A DNA stretch of 64,000 nt, from positions 1-64,000 of the forward strand of contig JADFPP010000004.1 of the NCBI GenBank assembly GCA_022562275.1. The letters run 5' to 3'. The stretch is from Bacteroidota bacterium. GTDB lineage: Bacteria; Bacteroidota; Ignavibacteria; Ignavibacteriales; Ignavibacteriaceae. Shown here one piece after another: positions 18,458 to 27,932 of this stretch. A program made the position numbers and the translations under genes. The notes under the pieces were generated by a model. That model worked only from the letters and a program-made list of their open reading frames with translations, ran no database searches and was not told where the DNA came from. Every line of letters starts with the position of its first letter. Within the stretch, counting starts at the first letter, position 1.

Positions 18458-19048
18458 CTAATCTAAACTTAAACTGTTTTCTATTTTATCAATACTATTT
18501 TGGCGGGCAATTTTCCTCTTCCTTGATAATGCAAACAGTAAAGTTACAACACCCAGAATAATTGCTACGTCTGCAATATTAAAAACAAAAATACCCATAA
18601 CTTTACTGAGAAGGAAAAATTCAAATATTCTCAGATCAAGGAAATCAACTACATTACCCGAAAGCAAAGATCCATAACCATAAAAGTATCCGTAAAAAAT
18701 CCTATCAGTTAGGTTTCCTAAAGCCCCTCCTAAAATAATTGTAATAGACAGCCTTGAAATAAAATCCTCTTTCCGTATTCTGAATGAATATACTATTAAA
18801 CCAAGTGTGGCGATTATTGTAAGTATGGAAACAATTGTTTTAACCTCCGGTCCTAAATCTATTCCGAAAGCAATACCCGGATTTTCGACAGGGGTGATGT
18901 AAAAGAATTTATCTATAATAGGAATGCTTTTACTATTAGCAAGTCCTGAATGTTCAAGATTAATTAATGGAAAATAAAATCCCTTAACGTAAATTTTCGA
19001 AAACTGATCGGCAAATAATATTAATATTGAAATGAATATTAATTTCAA
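18458..19048 (-). CDS. lspA: lipoprotein signal peptidase (signal peptidase II), copy B
   Basis: 196 residues, the upstream member of a tandem lspA pair. It retains both catalytic aspartates (GNLTDR and FNIADVA), NPGIAFG, and four membrane segments. It is clearly homologous to copy A along the whole membrane core (ILGGALGN versus ILGGAIGN, VVDFLD versus VVDFFD), so both look active. A short basic tail (SRKRKIARQN) ends it. Reason for duplication is unknown; division of substrates is one possibility. Confidence 0.9.
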   Translation of the reverse strand: MKLIFISILILFADQFSKIYVKGFYFPLINLEHSGLANSKSIPIIDKFFYITPVENPGIAFGIDLGPEVKTIVSILTIIATLGLIVYSFRIRKEDFISRLSITIILGGALGNLTDRIFYGYFYGYGSLLSGNVVDFLDLRIFEFFLLSKVMGIFVFNIADVAIILGVVTLLFALSRKRKIARQNSIDKIENSLSLD

Positions 19049-19105
19049 ACTAAACCTTTGAAGAACAATAATGTCATATAAATTATAGCTTGTTTCTAAA
19101 GAATA

Positions 19106-19912
19106 CTAACGACCGCCTTTTCTCTGCTTGATTGGTAAACAATGCTGTGTATGTGGTACTGCTTCCAATCTTGCCTTAGGTACTAATGGGCAGGATTCAC
19201 AAAGATGCTGTGGAGATTCAATGCACTCAATACAAATTCCATAAGTTCCAGTATCTATACGTTTCAGAGCATCATCAAGGTAACCGAGGAATTTATTTTC
19301 TCTTTGAGCATAAAGAAAAGTTTTTTCTCTTTCCATCGCATCTGTACCTTGTTCGGCCATATGCAATGAATAAGGTGAATTCTCGTTTATGTATTCACCT
19401 GTTGCAGGATCGAGCATTTGTTCCTTCAAACTCTGAAGATCTTCTAAAATTTCTTCTCTTTTTTCAATTATAATATTCCTAAAATGTTCGAGATTTTTTT
19501 TACTATACCCCTTTATTTTTTTTATCAATTCAGCACGTGTGAGGACGTAAGTTTTAACTAATCCTTTCTTAAATAGTAGTTTCTTTTTTGTTGCTAATTT
19601 AGGAGTTTTATTTGCAGTTACCTTTTTAGTGGTTTTTATTACCTCGAATTTTTTCTTCGTCGTTGGTTTTGTATATGAAGTTTTTTTGGTTGTAACTTTA
19701 TTTTTTATAACCGCTGCTTTCTTTTTAACTGATTTTTTAGCGGCGGCTTTTTTTGATGTTACCTTTTTAGTTGATTTCTTCTTCGTCTTTGGCTTTTCCG
19801 ATGAAGTTTTTTTAGACGTAACTTTCTTCTTTGCTACTGCTGATTTCTTAGCAGTAGTTTTTTTTGCTACAGCTTTTGCAGCTTTTTTTGTTATAGATTT
19901 TTTCTTCCTCAC
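19106..19912 (-). CDS. TraR/DksA-type zinc-finger protein with histone H1-like Lys/Ala-rich N-terminus
   Basis: 268 residues. The first 115 are almost entirely K, A, T, S and V in histone H1/Hc1-like repeats (TKKKSTKKVTSKKAAAKKS). The rest is DksA-like: a coiled-coil helix pair (about 135-215; LEHFRNIIIEKREEILEDLQ, DAMEREKTFLYAQRENKFL) and a C-terminal zinc finger (YGICIECIESPQHLCESC) ending RLEAVPHTQHCL. The start is GTG at 19912 behind a good purine-rich site (GGAAAAGG). Role: probably RNA polymerase binding combined with DNA or RNA binding through the tail. It is located between ileS and the lspA pair on the same strand. Confidence 0.82.
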   Translation of the reverse strand: MRKKKSITKKAAKAVAKKTTAKKSAVAKKKVTSKKTSSEKPKTKKKSTKKVTSKKAAAKKSVKKKAAVIKNKVTTKKTSYTKPTTKKKFEVIKTTKKVTANKTPKLATKKKLLFKKGLVKTYVLTRAELIKKIKGYSKKNLEHFRNIIIEKREEILEDLQSLKEQMLDPATGEYINENSPYSLHMAEQGTDAMEREKTFLYAQRENKFLGYLDDALKRIDTGTYGICIECIESPQHLCESCPLVPKARLEAVPHTQHCLPIKQRKGGR

Positions 19913-19993
19913 TTTACCTTTTCCTTCAGTTGAATTTTTTTTAAATACTTTTTTCTATTAGTATATTTTTCTAAATTAATTAATCTCTTTTTG

Positions 19994-22900
19994 CTAAGAC
20001 TTTACCTTCTCAATCTGAATCGAACAAGAATGATCCCCAATTTCCCAATCTTGCTTAATTCCACCATTTAACTTATCTACATTTACTACATTTTCCGCAA
20101 GGGTTTCTGCAACAACATATTTTGTAAATGATTCAACCGCACTATTAATTATATCACTGCTTGTAAATCGGATACTTATCTTATCTGTAACTTCAAAGCC
20201 TGCACCTTTTCTCATATTCTGAATTCTATTAACAAATTCTCTGGCAATACCTTCCTCAATCAGTTTCTGATCCAATTCCGTATCAATTGCCACAGTAACA
20301 TTTCCATCAGTTTCAACAACCCAGCCTTTTATTTCAGAGCTTATTATTATCACATCTTCAAGTATAATAGAATACTCTTCCCCTTCAATTGTTATTTGTA
20401 CTGAATTTCCGCTTTCAAGTTTCTTGATCTGTTCAGCGCCAATATTTTTTATTTCGCGTGCAACCAATTGAACCTTTTTACCCAATTTGGGACCCAATGT
20501 TTTAAAATTTGCTTTGGCAGTTTTGTTCACAATTGAAGAATCATCCTCCAATACAATCATATCCTTAATATTAACTTCGTCTAAGATAACCTCCTTCATC
20601 TGAGACAATGCTTCTCTCTTATTACTATCTACAACAACCATTATTTTCTTTAGCGGCTGCCTTACTTTAAGATTAGTTTTGGCTCTCATCGCCCTGCTAA
20701 GATATACAACTTGCTGAGCTACCTTCATTTTAATTTCTAACTCTTTATTGATTGATGTAATAAGCGGAAATTCTGATAAATGAACAGATTCAAAATTCTC
20801 GTTGCCTGTAACTGAATTCAAATTACAATAGATTTCTTCGGATATAAACGGCGAAAAAGGAGAAATTAATTTGCAAACCGCTATCAGGCATTCATATAAA
20901 GTTTGATACGCTGCAAGTTTATTTTGATTCATTTCTGATTTCCAGAAACGGCGTCTGCTTCTTCTTACATACCAGTTAGAGAGATCATCAATTGTAAATG
21001 TTGATATTGCCCTTGCAGCTTTTGTAACATCATAGTTGTCCATCAGATTTTTATATTCGGCAATTAAAGAATTTAATTTGGAAATTATCCACTGATCAAT
21101 TTCCTCTCTGTTTTCAACAGGGATCTGTTCCTCGTCATACTTAAATTTATCAATGTTAGCATATAGTGCAAAGAAAGAATAAGTGTTAATCAATGTTCCA
21201 AAAAATTTTCTCTGAACTTCAAGTAATCCTTCTTCATCAAATAATGTGGGGCGCCAGGGCGGGCTGTTTGTTACAAGATACCATCTTGTAGCATCGGCAC
21301 CATATTTATCAAACAAAGTAAACGGATCAATCGTATTACCTTTTGACTTTGACATTTTCTGACCTTTTTTATCAAGGATCAATTCGTTTACAATAACATT
21401 TTTGTAAGCTACATTATCAAATAACATAGTAGAAATTGCATGCATAGTGTAAAACCATCCTCTTGTCTGATCAATGCCTTCACAAATAAAATCAGCTGGA
21501 AAGAAATTATCTTCGAATTCTTTTTTATTCTCGAAAGGATAGTGGTACTGGGCAAACGGCATCGAGCCAGAATCAAACCAGGCATCAATTACTTCCGGGG
21601 TGCGCTTATAAATCTTTCCGTTTCGTTCAAATAAAATTTTATCTATGAATGGTTTATGAAGATCAATATCTTCAATTTCTTTTACTGAAACTCTATTATC
21701 ATTTTCTTCAATAAACCCTTCTTTAAGTTCATCTATACTTCCAACAGCAAACATATCACCATCTTCCGAAACCCAAATTGGAAGCGGTGTTGCCCAAAAA
21801 CGGTCTCTCGATAATGCCCAATCTTTATTTTCTTCAAGCCAATTTCCAAATCTTCCTGCACCTACTTCCGGTGGCTGCCAGTTGATGGTTTTATTAAGTT
21901 CAATCATACGACCGGCAATACTGGTTGTTTTTATAAACCATGATTCACGCGCATAATAAATAACCGGCACATCTTCGTTCCGCCAGCTAAAAGGATAAGT
22001 GTGTACTATAGTTCCCTTTTTGTAGATCTTTCCTTCGTGCTTTAACTTAATAATTATGTCCTTGTCTGCATCTTTAACAAAACATCCGGCAAAATCTGTT
22101 ATTTCATCTGTAAAAAGTCCACCACGAGTAACCGGCTGAAGCATCGGCAAATCAAATTCCTTGGAGAGGTCGTAATCATCCGCACCAAAAGCAGGTGCTA
22201 TATGAACGATTCCGGAACCATCTTCCGTACTTACAAAACCTGCAGGAAGAACATAGAAAGCCTTTTTATTTACATTTATATAATCGAATAACTGTTCGTA
22301 TTCAATACCTTCTAATTCACTACCGCTCATCTCTTCAAGAATTTCATAATCGCCATCAATAACTGAAAGTCTTTCTTTAGCAAGAATAATTTTTTTGCCG
22401 TCTGTATTAATTTTAACATAAATAACATCCGGCCCTACAGCAAGTGCCACGTTTGAAATAAGTGTCCATGGAGTAGTTGTCCAAACAAGAAAATATTCGT
22501 CTTTATTAGTTATCTTAAACAGCGTATAAACAGAAGGGTCCTTTGTTTCCCTGTAACCCAACGCTAGCTCGTGTGAAGATAAAACTGTTTCCGATTTGGG
22601 ATCCTGCGGAACAATTTTGTAATCTTTATAGATCAGTCCTTTATCAAACAGCGTCTTCAAAGCCCACCAAACAGATTCTATATATTTGTTATCTAAAGTA
22701 ATATAGGCTTTATCAAGGTCAATCCAATATCCCATACGGGTAGTCATCTTTTCCCATAGATCCAGATAAGTAAAAACAGATTCGCGGCACGCTTTATTAT
22801 AATTCTCAACTCCATATTCTGCAACTTCACTTTTATGTTTAATCCCTATCTTCTTTTCGACTTCAATTTCCACCGGTAATCCATGTGTATCCCAGCCAGC

Positions 22901-23146
22901 TTTTCTCTCAACACGGTATCCTTGTAAAGTTTTATACCTGCATACTAAATCCTTTAATGTTCTGGACATAACATGATGAATCCCCGGCTGTCCGTTTGCA
23001 GTTGGAGGTCCCTCATAGAACGTAAACAATTTATCCTTGCTTCTAGTCGATACACTTTTTTCAAATATCTTATTGTCTTTCCAAAATTTTAAGATACGTT
23101 TTTCTATCTCGGGATAACCTATTTTTTCTATATTCTGTTTAAACAT
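19994..23146 (-). CDS. ileS: isoleucyl-tRNA synthetase
   Basis: Charges tRNA-Ile and edits misactivated valine. 1050 residues. HIGH-type motif in GQPGIHHVMSR, the editing-domain sequence TTTPWTLISNVALAVG, KMSKSKGNTIDPF, and an anticodon-binding domain with NLKVRQPLK. The length and C-terminal beta-rich tail match the longer, eukaryote-like (type II) IleS group, which is often naturally mupirocin-resistant; that last point is family knowledge, not visible here. It sits in the run between the coiled-coil membrane protein and the DksA-like gene. Confidence 0.97.
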   Translation of the reverse strand: MFKQNIEKIGYPEIEKRILKFWKDNKIFEKSVSTRSKDKLFTFYEGPPTANGQPGIHHVMSRTLKDLVCRYKTLQGYRVERKAGWDTHGLPVEIEVEKKIGIKHKSEVAEYGVENYNKACRESVFTYLDLWEKMTTRMGYWIDLDKAYITLDNKYIESVWWALKTLFDKGLIYKDYKIVPQDPKSETVLSSHELALGYRETKDPSVYTLFKITNKDEYFLVWTTTPWTLISNVALAVGPDVIYVKINTDGKKIILAKERLSVIDGDYEILEEMSGSELEGIEYEQLFDYINVNKKAFYVLPAGFVSTEDGSGIVHIAPAFGADDYDLSKEFDLPMLQPVTRGGLFTDEITDFAGCFVKDADKDIIIKLKHEGKIYKKGTIVHTYPFSWRNEDVPVIYYARESWFIKTTSIAGRMIELNKTINWQPPEVGAGRFGNWLEENKDWALSRDRFWATPLPIWVSEDGDMFAVGSIDELKEGFIEENDNRVSVKEIEDIDLHKPFIDKILFERNGKIYKRTPEVIDAWFDSGSMPFAQYHYPFENKKEFEDNFFPADFICEGIDQTRGWFYTMHAISTMLFDNVAYKNVIVNELILDKKGQKMSKSKGNTIDPFTLFDKYGADATRWYLVTNSPPWRPTLFDEEGLLEVQRKFFGTLINTYSFFALYANIDKFKYDEEQIPVENREEIDQWIISKLNSLIAEYKNLMDNYDVTKAARAISTFTIDDLSNWYVRRSRRRFWKSEMNQNKLAAYQTLYECLIAVCKLISPFSPFISEEIYCNLNSVTGNENFESVHLSEFPLITSINKELEIKMKVAQQVVYLSRAMRAKTNLKVRQPLKKIMVVVDSNKREALSQMKEVILDEVNIKDMIVLEDDSSIVNKTAKANFKTLGPKLGKKVQLVAREIKNIGAEQIKKLESGNSVQITIEGEEYSIILEDVIIISSEIKGWVVETDGNVTVAIDTELDQKLIEEGIAREFVNRIQNMRKGAGFEVTDKISIRFTSSDIINSAVESFTKYVVAETLAENVVNVDKLNGGIKQDWEIGDHSCSIQIEKVKS

Positions 23147-23178
23147 TAATTTGAGTTAATATTTCTTGATACATGTAA

Positions 23179-23790
23179 TTATTTTTTTTCATACTTCTTA
23201 ATTAATTCTCTTTCCGTTTGAATAAACTCTTTTAGTTCTTTTTCTACTCTTTCCTTTTCTGAAATAATTTTCTTTGCTTCTATCCTAGCATCATTAACTA
23301 TTTGTTTTGCGTTTAAATTGGCTTCTTTAATAATTAGTTCCGCATCTTTCCTTGATATATCAGTTTCTGTTTCCAATTGTTTTACTTTACCTTCAAGCAC
23401 TTCTGTATTTCGTCTTGTATGGATTACTTCCTGAATTGCAAGACCAAAAAATGCCATTAAACCAAGAGTAATATTTCTTAAACTAAAGAGAATAAGATTT
23501 TCGGTTAGCAACTCATTCGCACCAAAATAATCCGCAAAAAAAGTGATCATTAAAATGCTGACGAATGTTATCCCAACTATTACAGCAAAAACTATCTTCC
23601 CTCCCCGGTTCCACTGAAATACTTTATTAATATACCAGCCGCAAGCAAAGCACAATAGTGAAAGTACAAACCAAACAGCAAAATTCTTTTCGCCAAAATT
23701 GAATAAGTCAGTATCTAAAAAATTTGAAGAATAAATAAGAACACCAAGCAGTAACACTGCAATATAGTTTATCAGAGATTTCTTATTCAT
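23179..23790 (-). CDS. membrane protein with C-terminal coiled coil, function unknown
   Basis: 203 residues. Three to four hydrophobic segments in the first 120 residues (YIAVLLLGVLIYS, FAVWFVLSLLCFACGWYI, IVFAVIVGITFVSILMI, ITLGLMAFFGLAIQ), then a charged coiled coil to the end (about 125-203; AELIIKEANLNAKQIVNDAR). The coiled coil resembles the one in the DivIVA-domain protein two genes upstream (IKEAEIKASEIIKKA), suggesting that the two may interact at the membrane. It shares one base with the phosphorylase stop, so it is translationally coupled. I do not recognise a named family. Confidence 0.7.
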   Translation of the reverse strand: MNKKSLINYIAVLLLGVLIYSSNFLDTDLFNFGEKNFAVWFVLSLLCFACGWYINKVFQWNRGGKIVFAVIVGITFVSILMITFFADYFGANELLTENLILFSLRNITLGLMAFFGLAIQEVIHTRRNTEVLEGKVKQLETETDISRKDAELIIKEANLNAKQIVNDARIEAKKIISEKERVEKELKEFIQTERELIKKYEKK

Positions 23791-24611
23791 TACAACCTCT
23801 TAATTACTTCTTTCATTATTAAAGTCATCTTTGGCTCAGCTTCCATAGCAGTTGCAATAATTTTTTCAATATTTGCCGGTTTTAAATTATCGGGAAAACA
23901 TTCATCCGTAATAATACTAATACCTAAAACTTTTATGCCCATATGATTAGCAACAATGTTTTCCGGGATTGTTGACATGCCAACTACATCCGCTCCAATA
24001 GCTCTTAAAAATCTATATTCAGCCTTTGTTTCAAGGTTAGGTCCTGGTACAGCAGCGTAAACACCTTTTTGAACTTTTATTTTATTTTCCAGGGCAACAT
24101 TCTCAGCCAATGTAATCAGTTCAAGATTGTACGGTTCACTCATATCAGGGAATCTTGGTCCCAGCTCATCCTCATTCTTACCAATTAATGGATTATCACC
24201 CAAAAGATTTATATGGTCTGCCATTAACATAATATCGCCCCGGCTGTAAACCGGATTCATTCCACCACATGCATTTGAAACGAGCAACGTTTTAACACCG
24301 AGAAATTTCATAACACGAACAGGATAGGTAATTTGCACCATTGAATATCCTTCGTAAAAATGAAATCTGCCCTGCATTACAACAACACTTTTTTCTTCTA
24401 TCTTTCCAAAAATCAGTTTCCCGTGATGTGATTCAACGGTTGAGAGCGGGAAATGCGGCAGGTCTTCATATTCAATCTCATGCTGTATATCAATTTCTTT
24501 TGCTAATCCACCCAGTCCTGTTCCCAAAATTATTCCAATAGGGTAATCTTCCTTAGTAACTTTTCTAATTACTTCAATTGTTTCATTTATTTTTGAAATT
24601 AGTACGCTCAT
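23790..24611 (-). CDS. punA: purine nucleoside phosphorylase
   Basis: Phosphorolysis of inosine/guanosine in purine salvage. 273 residues, matching the trimeric PNP class. Motifs: GTGLGGLA (phosphate loop), VESHHGKL, MQGRFHFYEGY, LVSNACGGMNP, PGPNLETKAEYRFLRAIG (shown by pieces) and GMSTIPENIVANHMG. It could also accept S-methyl-5'-thioadenosine-like substrates, but the purine phosphorylase call is best. It is tightly packed: 2 bases after divIVA and a one-base overlap with the next gene. Confidence 0.93.
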   Translation of the reverse strand: MSVLISKINETIEVIRKVTKEDYPIGIILGTGLGGLAKEIDIQHEIEYEDLPHFPLSTVESHHGKLIFGKIEEKSVVVMQGRFHFYEGYSMVQITYPVRVMKFLGVKTLLVSNACGGMNPVYSRGDIMLMADHINLLGDNPLIGKNEDELGPRFPDMSEPYNLELITLAENVALENKIKVQKGVYAAVPGPNLETKAEYRFLRAIGADVVGMSTIPENIVANHMGIKVLGISIITDECFPDNLKPANIEKIIATAMEAEPKMTLIMKEVIKRL

Positions 24612-24613
24612 AA

Positions 24614-25150
24614 CTACAGTAATTTATCAACTATATCATCAACATCGACATTAAATTCATCTTTAGCTTTTTGCTTTTTTGGTTTTTCCTGTTCATCACC
24701 GGCTCTTTGAACTTTACTTTCAAATAAGTTAACCTGGGAATTTACCATTGCTTTGAGTTTGGATATTATTAAATCCTTTTCTTCTCTTAATATTATTACG
24801 GCATCCCTTATTTCGTTAGCATTTTCCTTTGCCTTTTTAATAATTTCCGAAGCTTTAATTTCTGCTTCCTTAATCACTAATTCAGATTGTTTTTGTGATG
24901 ATTCAAGTGATCTGGATGAGGATTCTTTAGCTTTAGCCAAAGTATCCTGCATATTTTTTTCCATCTTAATAAATTCAGTAACACGCTCACTAAGATTTTT
25001 AATTTCTTCTTTTATTTCTTCATTTTCATTTAATGAATCCTCAAATTCGGTAGCAAGTTTTTCCAGATATGCCTTTACCTCCTCTGTATTATACCCGCGG
25101 AGTGATTTACTAAATTCCTGAGATTTAATATTTTCAGGTGTAAGTTTCAT
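24614..25150 (-). CDS. DivIVA-domain coiled-coil protein
   Basis: 178 residues. The N-terminal DivIVA lipid-binding segment (LTPENIKSQEFSKSLRGYN, about residues 3-21, then VKAYLEKLATEFE) is followed by long coiled coil and a variable acidic tail (DEFNVDVDDIVDKLL). DivIVA-type proteins mark curved membranes at poles or septa. Its ATG overlaps the stop of the YggS-type gene by four bases (ATGA). The yggS-divIVA association is also known in Gram-positive division clusters, so a cell-shape role is plausible. Confidence 0.85.
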   Translation of the reverse strand: MKLTPENIKSQEFSKSLRGYNTEEVKAYLEKLATEFEDSLNENEEIKEEIKNLSERVTEFIKMEKNMQDTLAKAKESSSRSLESSQKQSELVIKEAEIKASEIIKKAKENANEIRDAVIILREEKDLIISKLKAMVNSQVNLFESKVQRAGDEQEKPKKQKAKDEFNVDVDDIVDKLL

Positions 25151-25848
25151 ACTATCCTCCAGTCTTTGGAGTAATCCCTTTGTCCGAAAATAGCCGAACC
25201 AATCCTAAGCATAGTTGCACCTTCATCAATTGCTATTTCAAAATCAACAGTCATTCCCATAGAAAGTTCACTTAGATTGAAACCTTGTTTATTTAATTTA
25301 TCTTTTAATTTACGCAATTCGGAAAAACTTTTCCTAATTAAAAGCTCATTATCTGTGAAGGGCGCCATTGTCATTAGACCAATCAACCGAATATTATCTA
25401 AATATTTACAATGATCAGCCAAAAATAATATCTGCTCATACTGTTCAATTCCAGCTTTAGTCTCTTCCGAAGAAGTCTTGATCTCCAGAAGAATTTTCTG
25501 AACTTTATCAAGCCTGGCAGCTTTATTATTTATTTCATCAGTTAGCGAAATCGAATCCACTGAGTGGATAAGTGATGCGGCTTTTACAACATACTTTACT
25601 TTATTGCGCTGCAAGGTGCCAATGAAATGCCAGGTAACTTTGTCAGCTAAAAGTTGATATTTATCTCTAAGCTCCTGAGCTTTATTTTCACCGAAATCAT
25701 AAACTCCTAATTTGTTAGCTTCTTTTATCTCATTTATTCCAAAATGCTTTGATACGGCTATTAATTTAATATCATCCGTATTTCTTTTAGAAGCCGCACA
25801 TTGCTTGCCGATTCTGTTTTTCAGCCGGTGTAAATTCTCTGAAATCAT
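25147..25848 (-). CDS. yggS: YggS-family pyridoxal-phosphate homeostasis protein
   Basis: 233 residues, typical YggS/PROSC length. The PLP lysine is in IKLIAVSKHFG (about residues 28-35), with the family motifs FGENKAQEL, WHFIGTLQRNKV and LIGLMTMAPF, and the phosphate-binding SMGMTVDFEIAI...GSAIFGQRDY ending. Function: binds PLP and balances vitamin B6 and amino-acid pools rather than acting as a classical enzyme. It is the first gene of the long minus-strand run, and the 230-base gap to pta should contain divergent promoters. Confidence 0.93.
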   Translation of the reverse strand: MISENLHRLKNRIGKQCAASKRNTDDIKLIAVSKHFGINEIKEANKLGVYDFGENKAQELRDKYQLLADKVTWHFIGTLQRNKVKYVVKAASLIHSVDSISLTDEINNKAARLDKVQKILLEIKTSSEETKAGIEQYEQILFLADHCKYLDNIRLIGLMTMAPFTDNELLIRKSFSELRKLKDKLNKQGFNLSELSMGMTVDFEIAIDEGATMLRIGSAIFGQRDYSKDWRIV

Positions 25849-26098
25849 ATCAAAATTAAGAATGTGAATGTATTGGTTTTACTATCAAAAATCAATGTTT
25901 TGCCGGTATTTATCCGGTCAATTAATACTACACCCATACAAGATCTTTTAATAATCCTCATGTACAAAAATATATCACAAAATTTATTTCACATTTGTAA
26001 TTCTTATAAAGATAAAAACTTATAATGATTGAATGATAAACATTCACTTTTAATTTTATTAAATTTTATATTGAATTTTGAAATATATGGAGAAACCA

Positions 26099-27076
26099 AT
26101 GGGATTGGAATTATTGGATAAAATAAAATTGAAGGCTGCAGATCTTAAAAAGACAATTATCCTTCCTGAATCGCATGATGAAAGAGTATTAAAAGCTGCT
26201 GAAATATTAAAAAAGAATAAAACCGTTTCGGTTATTACTTTAGGTAATGATGAAGTTATTAGAAAAGATGCAGAAAAATTAAATGTTGATCTTCAAGGTA
26301 TAAGAATTATTGATCCGATGAATTCAGATAAGTTAAGTGATTTTACAAACATATTTTTTAATCTGCGAAAACATAAAGGAATAACAATTAAGCAAGCACG
26401 TGAAACAGTTGTTAAGGATTTATTCTTTAGTGCAATGATGGTAAAAGAAGGAATGGCTGATGGAACTGTTGCAGGATCAATAGCTTCCACCGGAGATATT
26501 TTGCGAGCAGGAATTCAGTGCGTAGGTATGCCTGATGGAATATCAATAGTATCCAGCTTTTTTCTTATGCTCTTTCCCGATAAAGTGTTTAGCTTTGCTG
26601 ATTGTGCAGTCGTTCCCGATCCTGATGCAAATCAATTAGCAGATATTGCAATTTCCACTGCTGATAATCATCGAAAATTAACTGGTGAAGAGCCCTATGT
26701 TGCAATGCTTTCATTTTCTACAAAGGGCAGTGCACAGCATGAATTAATTGATAAAGTTATTGATGCCACAAAGTTCGTTAAAGAAAAAAGACCCGATTTA
26801 AATGTAGACGGCGAACTTCAGTTTGATACTGCTATAATGGAATCAATTGGGCTAAAAAAAGCTCCGGGAAGTTCTGTTGCCGGTAAAGCAAATGTTCTAA
26901 TTTTTCCCGATCTAAATTCCGGTAATATTGGTTATAAAATTGCACAGCGGCTTGCAGGAGCAGAGGCTATCGGTCCACTAGTCCAGGGATTAAAAAAACC
27001 TTGTTTTGATTTAAGCCGTGGCTGCAGTGTTGATGATATTGTTAACACTGCTTCTTTTGCAGCCGTGATGAGTTAA
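26099..27076 (+). CDS. pta: phosphate acetyltransferase
   Basis: Converts acetyl-CoA and phosphate to acetyl phosphate. About 325 residues, the short single-domain PTA_PTB form. Motifs: LPESHDERVLKAAE, GMADGTVAGSIASTGD, FADCAVVPDPDANQLADIA, and the ending PLVQGLKKPCFDLSRGCSVDDI. I chose ATG 26099 because GGAG lies six bases upstream; the longer TTG start at 26078 would include that RBS in the coding region. No acetate kinase gene is adjacent in this window. Confidence 0.93.
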   Translation: MGLELLDKIKLKAADLKKTIILPESHDERVLKAAEILKKNKTVSVITLGNDEVIRKDAEKLNVDLQGIRIIDPMNSDKLSDFTNIFFNLRKHKGITIKQARETVVKDLFFSAMMVKEGMADGTVAGSIASTGDILRAGIQCVGMPDGISIVSSFFLMLFPDKVFSFADCAVVPDPDANQLADIAISTADNHRKLTGEEPYVAMLSFSTKGSAQHELIDKVIDATKFVKEKRPDLNVDGELQFDTAIMESIGLKKAPGSSVAGKANVLIFPDLNSGNIGYKIAQRLAGAEAIGPLVQGLKKPCFDLSRGCSVDDIVNTASFAAVMS

Positions 27077-27294
27077 TCACTTTATTAGTCTTATGAAGAA
27101 TTTTTTATTTATCGATGAGATTTTTTCTCGGTCAATATCTTGGTTTTAAAATCCATTCGAAGTAGGAAATACTTGGCTTTGAACCAATTACATCCTTTCC
27201 TATTATGGATTTATATAGACACAATAAAAAATAGTTTTTTAAACATTTAGTGAAAATATTACTCAAACACTTAAACAACTTAAAAGGAATTACA

Positions 27295-27882
27295 ATGAAA
27301 ATGAACTTATACAAAACCTTATCAATCTGTTTTTTTATAAGCATTCAAATTTTTGCTTTTCAGATTGTGAATTCCGAAGGAGAAGGAGAATTGAAGAAAA
27401 ACATTAATGATATAATAGTGTTGGATATGGACAGCAGTCTTATTAGTCTTTCAGATTATAACGGTAAGGTATTATTAATTGTGAACGTTGCAAGTGAATG
27501 CGGCTACACTCCACAATATGAAAGACTTGAAAAATTATATAAGACATATAATTCACAAGGGTTTGAAATATTAGCGTTTCCTTGCAATGATTTTGGAGGA
27601 CAGGAACCGGGGACGAATGAAGAAATAAAAACATTCTGTTCATCAAATTATGGAATCACTTTCCAGCTATTCGATAAAGTTAAAATCCTGGGTAAGGACA
27701 AATCAGCGTTGTATGAAAGGTTAACTAACAACGATGTTACTGAAAAGTCTGACATAAAATGGAACTTTGAAAAATTTATCATTTCTAAAAATGGAAACAT
27801 TGTTGCTAGATTCTTAAGCAAGGTTGAACCAACATACTCGCAAATTACAAGGTTAATAGAAAAAGAATTGAATAAAGACTAA
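27295..27882 (+). CDS. exported glutathione peroxidase-family protein
   Basis: 195 residues. It starts with a signal-peptide-like hydrophobic segment (residues about 7-22). The catalytic Cys is in VASECGYTPQYERLEKLY (about residue 68), followed by LAFPCNDFGGQEPG with the conserved second Cys and Gln, and WNFEKFII with the catalytic Trp-Asn. It uses Cys rather than selenocysteine. The ATG at 27295 follows AAAAGG. A longer GTG start at 27250 is less likely. It probably removes hydroperoxides in the periplasm using thioredoxin-like electron donors. Confidence 0.88.
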   Translation: MKMNLYKTLSICFFISIQIFAFQIVNSEGEGELKKNINDIIVLDMDSSLISLSDYNGKVLLIVNVASECGYTPQYERLEKLYKTYNSQGFEILAFPCNDFGGQEPGTNEEIKTFCSSNYGITFQLFDKVKILGKDKSALYERLTNNDVTEKSDIKWNFEKFIISKNGNIVARFLSKVEPTYSQITRLIEKELNKD

Positions 27883-27932
27883 AAATTATTGTGCATCGAA
27901 GGTAATTGAAAAAATCATAATGTAAATTTAAG

